DNA of 11,971 bases from Desulfobacterales bacterium (GTDB lineage Bacteria; Desulfobacterota; Desulfobacteria; Desulfobacterales; UBA11574): contig JAQYVG010000094.1 in assembly GCA_030145595.1 (NCBI GenBank), positions 1 through 11,971 of the forward strand, in the 5' to 3' direction. The notes under the pieces were generated by a model. It made no database searches and was not told where the DNA came from. It saw only the letters and a program-made list of their open reading frames with translations. The first letter of the stretch is position 1; every line of letters begins with the position of its first letter. Shown here piece by piece: positions 6,545 to 11,971 of the stretch. Position numbers and translations under genes: made by a program.

Positions 6545-6610
6545 TGGCAGCACACAGGTGATTTTGGCCAATGACAAACATTCAAATTCAAAGCACCGAT
6601 TCTTACCGTT

Positions 6611-6991
6611 TCAGGATGTTCGAGTGCTGCCGCCTTCTTGGGGTTTTATCGCGCGAATCGGCACATACAGGTATTTTTCTCCTGCTTCCGTTTGTTCAGA
6701 TACTGCAAATTCCAATGCCGTACCTTCGACTTCTTGTCCCCGGCAGAGCAACTTTCCGCCTTCAAGCTGTCGGGCGACATCTTCAGCGATGAGCTGTTCC
6801 TCGATGGTCAAATTCTTTTTGCTCAGGGTTCGATTGCACAGTTTCCGCAGTGATTTGGCCTCGTAGCTGCCGGGTTCATATATGTCAATCAAACCTTCGG
6901 CGGCATGTCCCGGTAATATTTCAAGGACGAGCGGCAGCAACTTTTCGGCTTCATCGATTTGAAGATCTTTTTTGGTCTCAATGTCTGTCAT
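6611..6991 (-). CDS. 126-aa protein with near-terminal Gly-Gly; candidate modifier
   Basis: No family recognised. Helices dominate residues 8-80 (DEAEKLLPLVLEILPG; LTIEEQLIAEDVARQLEGG). A beta-rich C-terminal segment follows (ALEFAVSEQTEAGEKYLYVPIRAI). The protein ends in KPQEG120-G121-STRTS, a Gly-Gly with a five-residue tail. In ubiquitin-like proteins a Gly-Gly near the C-terminus, sometimes masked by a short tail removed by a protease, is the site of activation by E1. With an E1 just upstream and a JAMM protease in the same array, this is the better of two modifier candidates. A beta-grasp fold is not evident by eye, so the idea is unproven. The start is supported by an AGGAG ribosome binding site (AGAGGAGAAC) upstream of 6991. 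Confidence 0.75.
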   Translation of the reverse strand: MTDIETKKDLQIDEAEKLLPLVLEILPGHAAEGLIDIYEPGSYEAKSLRKLCNRTLSKKNLTIEEQLIAEDVARQLEGGKLLCRGQEVEGTALEFAVSEQTEAGEKYLYVPIRAIKPQEGGSTRTS

Positions 6992-7045
6992 TGTGTCGTT
7001 CTCCTCTTAAAGATGTAATCCATATTCAAATATTTATGTCGAAAG

Positions 7046-7125
7046 TGATACTGGATACTCGATGCTGGATACTGGATATAAGAGAATGATTTCAATATTT
7101 CAACCAGTATCCAGAAACCAGCATC
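7046..7125. repeat. CTGGATACTGGATA-type inverted repeat
   Basis: The left arm at about 7046-7080 has three diverged CTGGATA units (GATACTGGATACTCGATGCT...). The right arm at 7102-7125 (AACCAGTATCCAGAAACCAG then CATC) is an imperfect reverse complement. It lies in the 206-base gap between the E1-like gene and the 126-aa gene. The rest of that gap is AT-rich with no other visible signal. Confidence 0.65.
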
Positions 7126-7198
7126 ATGTGCTAAGAACTGGAAATATGTGCTTTTACAAAAACGTGTTATAAATTTATTGTCTTGCATTAAAAAAGGA

Positions 7199-8440
7199 CT
7201 AGAACTTTGTATTATTTGTTGAATCATAAAAAATATTTCCGGGTTTTTGGCCATCCAAGAGCATTCTATAGGAATCCACCATGAAACCGGCGGCAATCTG
7301 ATTTGTCATGATGACGGAAGGGTCCGGCTGATAGATGCAGGCCGCTCTTTCCCGCTGATAGGTTTCAGGATTCCGCTTTTCGACAATATCATACAGGCCC
7401 AACAATTGGGCAGGAGTAGCGCCGTTTTTCATAGGATCAAATATTACGACCTGGCCTGCATCCGCACTGGTCCCGCCGCTTACCAGTATTTTGCCCTGCT
7501 CCTTGCATTTTTCACTTAAGACTATTCTGGATTCGAAATTGTCAACGCAGTCAAAAACTGCATCATAGGATGTAATGTCGGTCTCTTTATCGAAATACGC
7601 AATCTTGGCCTTATTGTCCATGTCAAAGAGACTGTTGAGTCTTTCAGATAGTATTTCAGCCTTGTTGTTTCCAATGGCGCCATAGAATAAAACCTGTCTG
7701 TTTAGATTTGTGATCTCGATGACGTCAGGGTCCATAAATGTAATGTTTTGAAATTTTGAATAAGCAAGTCCCAGCCCCACAAAAATGCCCAGGGCTCCGG
7801 AACCGACTACCAATATGTTCTGCTGATCATTTAGTGTGTTTAGTTGTTTTCTGGTATATGATATAAGACCATCTGAAACGTCTTGGCCCATTAATAGATT
7901 CTTGGTCTCTTCCAACACTATCCCGGTGATAATCGTATCCAGCACACCATCATCAAAATGTCCGTTGGGCAAATGAGAAGAAGAGATAATCTGTTCAAGC
8001 TCTTGCCATTCTCGTCCTTTAAGATAGCTAAACACTTTAAACCCTTGGCCACCATTTTTTTCATAGCAAAAACCTCGAATAATCGGTATGTTCTCTCGGA
8101 ACCCTTTCTCCAACAACAACTTGTTTGCCAGTCCGTAATGGCTTAAATCCACAATGAGGCGGCACCCTTTGAACAACTCATCTATTACTGGATGCGTATA
8201 GAATCCTTCCAGGTGGGTCAGGGTGAATCGTGGGTTTAGTTTTTTGGCTGTTTCAACGAGTAGAGGGTCTAAAGACGGTGCCAGGACAACTATATGGTTA
8301 ATGCCCAGGGCTGATGCCGACATTACGTAAAGTGACGCCAACAGGTCATCGTCACCAACGACACCTATTTTTGCATTGTCCAGTGCCTGCTGATTCCAGC
8401 CCTCAATGCGCAACTGTCTGTCCAGTCTGTTTTGCCGCAT
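7199..8440 (-). CDS. E1-like (ThiF/UBA) activating enzyme with two Rossmann domains
   Basis: 413 aa from the proposed start. It begins with the E1-type RQNRLDRQLRIEGWNQQ helix. An N-terminal Rossmann domain follows (IGVVGDDD at ~25-32) that lacks the nucleotide-binding G-rich loop and looks inactive. A C-terminal active adenylation domain has VVGSGALG (212-218), D237/D239 in MDPDVIEITNLNRQ, K260, and D300-N301...R305. C368 (RERAACIYQPDPSV) is the candidate thioester cysteine. Family role: ATP-dependent adenylation of a ubiquitin-like C-terminus and transfer to Cys. The pseudo-plus-active arrangement in one chain resembles UBA1, but no ubiquitin-fold or separate Cys domain is seen. The start at 8440 is chosen over 8482 because AAAGGA precedes it and 8482 has no Shine-Dalgarno. 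Confidence 0.88.
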   Translation of the reverse strand: MRQNRLDRQLRIEGWNQQALDNAKIGVVGDDDLLASLYVMSASALGINHIVVLAPSLDPLLVETAKKLNPRFTLTHLEGFYTHPVIDELFKGCRLIVDLSHYGLANKLLLEKGFRENIPIIRGFCYEKNGGQGFKVFSYLKGREWQELEQIISSSHLPNGHFDDGVLDTIITGIVLEETKNLLMGQDVSDGLISYTRKQLNTLNDQQNILVVGSGALGIFVGLGLAYSKFQNITFMDPDVIEITNLNRQVLFYGAIGNNKAEILSERLNSLFDMDNKAKIAYFDKETDITSYDAVFDCVDNFESRIVLSEKCKEQGKILVSGGTSADAGQVVIFDPMKNGATPAQLLGLYDIVEKRNPETYQRERAACIYQPDPSVIMTNQIAAGFMVDSYRMLLDGQKPGNIFYDSTNNTKF

Positions 8441-8457
8441 GAGTCCTTTAACAGTAA

Positions 8458-8480
8458 GGTTGGTGATATTTCTACCAACC
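8458..8480. repeat. 7-bp inverted repeat in the leader of the E1-like gene
   Basis: GGTTGGT (8458-8464) and ACCAACC (8474-8480) are perfect inverted arms around a 9-base loop. They lie 17-40 bases upstream of the preferred E1 start at 8440, as an RNA hairpin or a possible operator. This placement favours the shorter start, since the longer frame would read through it. Confidence 0.5.
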
Positions 8481-8490
8481 ATTTAATAAT

Positions 8491-8589
8491 AATCACGAAA
8501 ACACCCCGGTAAAACAGGCTATGCCTCGGGGCATGCGAAATAAGGAAAGCACGAAATTTATTTTTTTCATATTTTCGTGCTTTCGTGAT
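8491..8589. repeat. ATCACGAAA-type inverted repeat, copy 2, with internal hairpin
   Basis: ATCACGAAA at 8491-8499 pairs with TTTCGTGAT at 8581-8589; AAGCACGAAA-like units extend the arms inside (8546-8557 and 8571-8580). The middle holds a second hairpin, CCCCG...CGGGG (about 8503-8531). It is the same family as 5115-5186, here with ~40 extra bases between the arms. It lies between the coiled-coil gene and the E1-like gene. Confidence 0.6.
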
Positions 8590-8640
8590 AAAATATTTTT
8601 TTTAGGTTTATCCGCGTAAGGCGTTCTTTATTTTTTAAGA

Positions 8641-8910
8641 TCACCCGTGGGGTGGTCCGAAAAGGGCTATTTCCAGCGGGTAGTCAGAAGCAAACCGGGG
8701 ACCCATTTTCTCTATATCTTTCAGTCTTTTGTTGAGATATTTTACTTTTGCCACAAGATATTCATTGTCAGCGTCGGACCTGAGAGCCGTTTCAGTATCC
8801 CGCAACTGGACCCGCAGATCGAGGTATTCTTTCTCCAAACGCTTGACTTCTCCCCGCAAGATCTGAAACTCTTCCGTCTCCTTCGCATCATCATAAATCC
8901 ACATGCTCAT
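8641..8910 (-). CDS. 89-aa coiled-coil protein with C-terminal glycine
   Basis: No family recognised. Residues ~11-68 form a charged coiled coil with heptad-like Leu/Ile/Val spacing (FQILRGEVKRLEKEYLDLRV, then YLVAKVKYLNKRLKDIEKM). The last 20 residues are different and aromatic/Pro-rich: ASDYPLEIALFGPPHG at the very end. It is the first gene of the minus-strand array and sits directly before the E1-like gene, 200 bases upstream of the chosen start. A small helical protein ending in Gly next to an activating enzyme is a possible modifier (Pup is a small helical precedent, though it uses a different ligase), or it may be an adaptor. There are no Cys residues. Start: AGAGGTG about 6 bases before the ATG. 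Confidence 0.7.
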   Translation of the reverse strand: MSMWIYDDAKETEEFQILRGEVKRLEKEYLDLRVQLRDTETALRSDADNEYLVAKVKYLNKRLKDIEKMGPRFASDYPLEIALFGPPHG

Positions 8911-9235
8911 AGTACACCTCTATTTGCTGATATTTTACTATCTACCTGTTTTATATAATAAAGCCTATTTCAAAGCTTGATCCATTTTTTAAATGTTCGA
9001 TTATCTAAACCGTTTAATATGGCATCATATGCAGCAGCAGTTACATTATATTTTTAAAAATAAGATTGCAAACTATATCAACTGGAAGTCAAAGTAGCAA
9101 GTATCTAAAAATTAAGTACAAGTGTTTATCCGGCTTCTTTTTTCTAATCCTTATTTCATTGACAAACAATCTACTGAATATATAAAGGTTAACTATCTAT
9201 AATCTTTGTCAACTCCGGAAAGGGCACTAAGCGCT
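8911..9235. other. 325-base AT-rich divergent intergenic region
   Basis: The region separates the start of the minus-strand seven-gene array (8910) from the start of the plus-strand 186-aa gene (9236). It must hold the promoters for both. The plus-strand promoter is clear (9159-9186). On the minus strand only AT-rich, weakly promoter-like strings (TTGAAA, TATAAA) are seen at about 8955-8980 with poor spacing. No repeat, RNA gene or ORF of note is visible. Confidence 0.6.
9159..9186 (+). promoter_or_regulatory. Sigma70-type promoter for the 186-aa gene
   Basis: TTGACA at 9159-9164 and TATAAA at 9181-9186 are separated by 16 bases, a near-consensus sigma70 promoter. Transcription would start near 9193, giving a ~43-base leader to the ATG at 9236. 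It would leave only ~13 bases before a TTG at 9206, which supports the ATG start. Confidence 0.65.
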
Positions 9236-9796
9236 ATGCCGCCAAACCAGAAACCGCTAGCTTTAGCTAATCCCAAGCGCTTTAAAACGATTCAAGACTT
9301 AACCAAAATGCGTCCGGACTGCGGCGCGGCAATTGACGACATCCTGATAATAGACAACGAATTTCTGCTTATTATCGATCTAACCCACATAGGAGATCTT
9401 TTGAATTCATACAACAGCCCTTCGGCATCTTATGTGAGAACCCACGGTGTAATTGTCGCCGGCCATAGCAGGAAGGTTGCCTGCCCTGTGTTATGGGGTG
9501 ACCCTTTTTTATTGATTGTTTCGTCGAATCATTTAGATGAAAAAACAATTGGTTATACAGATATTGGGGGCGTTGTCGGGAACGTTTCCTGCCCTGGGGG
9601 CTCATTCCTTTTTCTGCCGGTTCAAAAGGATATACCAAAGCCCTTGAACAGCCTGATGGATGAGGCTTTAACAAAAGAGACAGGCGTGAAGATAAAACTT
9701 CCCAAGGGAACCTATAGAGTTTTTTATGAGCAATTTGAGGTGCCTGAGGGAATCAAAAAAGAAGACTATCAAAATATCGTTGTTCAGAGGCAGTAG
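9236..9796 (+). CDS. Unrecognised 186-aa protein divergent from the E1/JAB array
   Basis: No family recognised. Predicted mixed alpha/beta and soluble: two hydrophobic strands (DDILIIDNEFLLIIDLT, 34-50), a Gly/His segment (THGVIVAGHSRKVACPV, 69-85), then a Gly-rich stretch (YTDIGGVVGNVSCPGGSFLF, 107-126) and a C-terminal charged region (KIKLPKGTYRVFYEQFEVPE). Cys residues are C29, C83 and C119. There is no signal peptide. The ATG at 9236 is chosen because GGAAAGGG (9217-9224) lies 11 bases before it and because of the promoter position; a TTG at 9206 would add ten residues. It converges on the histidine kinase gene with only 13 bases between the stops. The shared divergent promoter region with the E1/JAB array raises the possibility of a functional link. 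Confidence 0.7.
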   Translation: MPPNQKPLALANPKRFKTIQDLTKMRPDCGAAIDDILIIDNEFLLIIDLTHIGDLLNSYNSPSASYVRTHGVIVAGHSRKVACPVLWGDPFLLIVSSNHLDEKTIGYTDIGGVVGNVSCPGGSFLFLPVQKDIPKPLNSLMDEALTKETGVKIKLPKGTYRVFYEQFEVPEGIKKEDYQNIVVQRQ

Positions 9797-9809
9797 GGGA
9801 ATTTTACCT

Positions 9810-11468
9810 TCAATCTTTATCCAGCACCCCTCTGATTTCTTTCAGCATCTGGTGCAAATCATAAGGCTTGTTGATAAAACCGCTGGCTCCGCCCTCTACA
9901 GCTTCTTTTATGGTTCCATTGAAAGTGTAGCCGCTGGCAACAAGAACTTTTACGTTAGGATCTTTTTTTATGAGGCCTTCAAGGCATTTTCTGCCCCCCA
10001 TTCCCGGCATGATCAGGTCCAATATGACCAGGTCAATCTGCTCACTACCTTCCCGGAACTGCTGCAGGGCACTCTCTCCATCCGCAGCTGTAAGCACTTT
10101 GTAGCCGAAGTTTACAAGGAGCTGCTTTCCAAAATCGAGGATAAACTCTTCATCGTCCACCAGCAAAATGGTTTCCCGGCCCCCTTGTAGAACACCTTCA
10201 GCTTCCTTGGTCTCCGGTGCAGTTGTTTTCTGTTTGATGCACGGCAAATACAACTTGAAAACAGTTCCCACGCCGGGCTCACTGTCACATGTGATGTGTC
10301 CTTTGTGGTTTTTAACGATACCGTAAATCATGGCAAGACCCAGGCCGGTTCCTTTACCAACTTCCTTAGAAGTAAAGAAAGGTTCAAAGATATGGTCCAA
10401 AATCTCTTTTTCAATACCGCTGCCGTTATCGGCAACACTTAAAAGCACATAATCCCCGGGCCTGATCCCCAAATGTGTCCTGCAGAAATTTGCATCTAAA
10501 AAAACGTTTTCCGTTTTAATGATTAATTTTCCCCCTTCGGACATGGCGTCTCTGGCGTTAACTGCCAGATTCATTAAGGATAGCTCAATCTGGACCGGGT
10601 CGGCATTGACCGTGTTGAGGTTGTTTGCAAGATCAAGTTCGATTTCAATCATCTTGGGGATTGTGTGTATCAGCAGGCTTTTGGTATTATTGACGGTATG
10701 GTTCAATATAATCGGTTGTTTTGTGCTTTCTACCTTGCGGCTGAAAGTCAGTAATTGCTGGGTGAGTTCGCTTCCTTTTTGGGCGGCACGCAGAATTGCT
10801 TGCAGAGCGTTGAGTTCGTCATCGTTTTCCTCTTTGCCGATTATAAGCAGCTCCGCATAACCCTGGACGGCCTGGAGCAGGTTGTTGAAATCATGGGCCA
10901 CACCTCCGGCCAAGGTGCCGACAGCCTCCATCTTATGGGAATGGCGCAGCTGCAGTTCCAGCTGATGTTTATCGTCTTCGGCCTGCTTGCGTTCGGTTAC
11001 ATCCCGTACAATGCTTTGAAAGGCTGCTTTACCTTCCCAGGTGAAGGCTCTGCTGCGTATCTCCACCCACAATTCGGTACCGTCCGATCGCAGGGCCTTA
11101 TATAAAAAAGATGGGAAGAAGGATTCCGAACGCAGCAACATTTTCATGCGCTGCTCGGCGGTTTTCCGATGGTCCGGGTGAATCATTTCAAGCGGATTTT
11201 TTCCAGCCAGATCTTCGGCGGGTTGACCGTACAGGTTGCAGAGCGCCTGGTTTACCCTAACGATACGGCCGTCTGCGATTACCGCGATCCCGTCAATGTT
11301 TTGCTCAAAGAGCCTCCGGTGGTCCTCTACTGACCTCATTAGCTTGTCGGCGGTCTGTCGGCCTTCATTTTCGGCCTTTTGCAGTTCAGCGACCTTTTGG
11401 CGCAGTTCAGTCAATTCACTGGTGAGTCGTGCTTTATCATTATTCGCATTTTCCATATGTTTTACCAT
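9810..11468 (-). CDS. Cytoplasmic hybrid sensor: PAS - histidine kinase - receiver
   Basis: 552 aa. Order: coiled coil (~8-48), PAS sensor (~50-162), HisKA dimerisation domain with phospho-acceptor H192 (GGVAHDFNNLL), then the HATPase domain. The HATPase domain has an N-box (NLAVNARDAM, N304), G1 (VADNGSG, D347), F-box (FEPFFTSK) and G2 (GKGTGLGLAMI). A C-terminal receiver domain (~432-550) has D438/D439, phospho-acceptor D484 (ILDLIMPGM) and K534. No membrane segment is present, so it senses an intracellular cue, probably through the PAS domain. Signals would pass H192 to D484 and then to an unlinked phosphotransfer partner; no response regulator is adjacent. The start at 11468 is the first ATG; a Met at 11456 is an alternative. 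No Shine-Dalgarno is well placed for either. Confidence 0.92.
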   Translation of the reverse strand: MVKHMENANNDKARLTSELTELRQKVAELQKAENEGRQTADKLMRSVEDHRRLFEQNIDGIAVIADGRIVRVNQALCNLYGQPAEDLAGKNPLEMIHPDHRKTAEQRMKMLLRSESFFPSFLYKALRSDGTELWVEIRSRAFTWEGKAAFQSIVRDVTERKQAEDDKHQLELQLRHSHKMEAVGTLAGGVAHDFNNLLQAVQGYAELLIIGKEENDDELNALQAILRAAQKGSELTQQLLTFSRKVESTKQPIILNHTVNNTKSLLIHTIPKMIEIELDLANNLNTVNADPVQIELSLMNLAVNARDAMSEGGKLIIKTENVFLDANFCRTHLGIRPGDYVLLSVADNGSGIEKEILDHIFEPFFTSKEVGKGTGLGLAMIYGIVKNHKGHITCDSEPGVGTVFKLYLPCIKQKTTAPETKEAEGVLQGGRETILLVDDEEFILDFGKQLLVNFGYKVLTAADGESALQQFREGSEQIDLVILDLIMPGMGGRKCLEGLIKKDPNVKVLVASGYTFNGTIKEAVEGGASGFINKPYDLHQMLKEIRGVLDKD

Positions 11469-11614
11469 TTTGCATTCATTAACACATTTTCCTTTAGAAA
11501 GGAATCCCGGTTTCTTTACGGTCGGATATAGAAACCATTGAACGATTTGACATTAAACATTACCTGGCTGTATATTTTACCCTTTCGAGATAATTTCAAC
11601 AAAAATCAGGGTAA

Positions 11615-11866
11615 ATGATGCGTATTCGTGTGGAATGTTATGCCGGATACCGCGGGGAGGAAACCCCCCGGCGCTTCTGGCTGGGAGCCAAAAAGATCGA
11701 GGTGCAGGATGTCCTGGATCGCTGGATGGATCCGGATCATCGCTATTTCAAAGTTTTAGGCCACGACAAGGCTGTTTATATCCTGCGCCATGATGCGATC
11801 TCATGGGATTGGGATCTGACGTTCTATCAACAGGCGGGTACTCCCAATGCTCCGGCTGCTTCATAA
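11615..11866 (+). CDS. Short conserved hypothetical protein, 83 aa (MRIRVECYAGYRGEE type)
   Basis: The opening RIRVECYAGYRGEETPRRFW and the DRWMDPDHRYFKVLG core are typical, from memory, of a small protein widespread in Desulfobacterota and other bacteria, probably the DUF6504 family; no function is known. It is predicted mostly beta with aromatic and Arg-rich surfaces (FWLGAKKIEVQDVLDRW; ISWDWDLTFY) and a low-complexity tail (GTPNAPAAS). One Cys (C8). Two ATGs (11615, 11618) are adjacent; CAGGG at 11606-11610 fits either. It is soluble with no signal peptide. It is transcribed away from the histidine kinase, with a 146-base gap between their starts that must hold both promoters. Confidence 0.75.
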   Translation: MMRIRVECYAGYRGEETPRRFWLGAKKIEVQDVLDRWMDPDHRYFKVLGHDKAVYILRHDAISWDWDLTFYQQAGTPNAPAAS

Positions 11867-11971
11867 TAAATTCATAACGGCTTGCAAATGAATACACTTC
11901 AAGCGGATGAGCAATGCTAGTTAGTGTCCGTCCATAAATGGTCTTTTTGCCCAATCTCTGCGTTATGCTCA

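Noticed and set aside
5115..8589. ATCACGAAA repeats as the ends of a transposon carrying the E1 gene
   Set aside because: Each copy is itself a closed hairpin and occurs in gene gaps; there is no transposase and no target-site duplication visible.
9726..10190. 154-aa plus-strand open frame
   Set aside because: It is antisense to the receiver domain of the histidine kinase, whose motifs are clear.
11925..11971. TTAGTGTCCGTCCATAAATG-type sequence at the right edge as a mobile-element end
   Set aside because: It recalls intergenic repeats of deltaproteobacteria, but only one end lies in the window and no inverted partner or transposase is seen.

Overview
The window looks like an accessory region of a free-living Gram-negative chromosome, most likely a sulfate-reducing Desulfobacterota (deltaproteobacterial) lineage. 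This is an inference from the style of the proteins (cytoplasmic PAS/histidine-kinase/receiver hybrid, HEPN/MNT pair, the short 'MRIRVECYAGYRGEE' protein) and from the dense AT-rich palindromic intergenic repeats. No rRNA, tRNA or single-copy marker gene is present to confirm it.

Left part (1-2245, all + strand): the 3' end of a TPR protein; a HEPN/MNT toxin-antitoxin pair with intact diagnostic motifs (GSX10DXD in the nucleotidyltransferase, RX4HXY in the HEPN protein) and overlapping reading frames; a 137-aa protein made of two diverged copies of one ~61-aa unit; a 79-aa charged protein; and a 59-aa CxxC...CxxC protein. A 19-bp perfect inverted repeat lies between the duplicated protein and the 79-aa protein.

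Central part (2535-8910, all - strand): seven genes transcribed right to left form the most interesting region. In order of transcription they are an 89-aa coiled-coil protein ending in Gly, an E1-like (ThiF/UBA) protein with two Rossmann domains, a 126-aa protein with a Gly-Gly six residues from the C-terminus, a 372-aa unrecognised protein with an HExxH-type motif, a 143-aa unrecognised protein, a ClpX-like AAA+ ATPase without a zinc-binding domain or recognisable IGF loop, and a JAB/JAMM-type metalloprotease whose start overlaps the ATPase stop (ATGA). An activating enzyme, a JAMM isopeptidase and an unfoldase together suggest a ubiquitin-like modification and removal/unfolding pathway. I see no recognisable E2 and no certain beta-grasp modifier. 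The small proteins with C-terminal Gly or Gly-Gly are candidate modifiers only. Each of the five gaps in this gene array holds a palindromic repeat; one 16-nt-unit family occurs twice, flanking the 372-aa and 143-aa genes.

Right part (8911-11971): a divergent intergenic region carries a good sigma70-type promoter (TTGACA-N16-TATAAA) driving a 186-aa unrecognised protein on the + strand. It converges on a 552-aa cytoplasmic PAS-histidine kinase-receiver hybrid (- strand). A short conserved-hypothetical gene (83 aa, + strand) follows, and the window ends in non-coding sequence.
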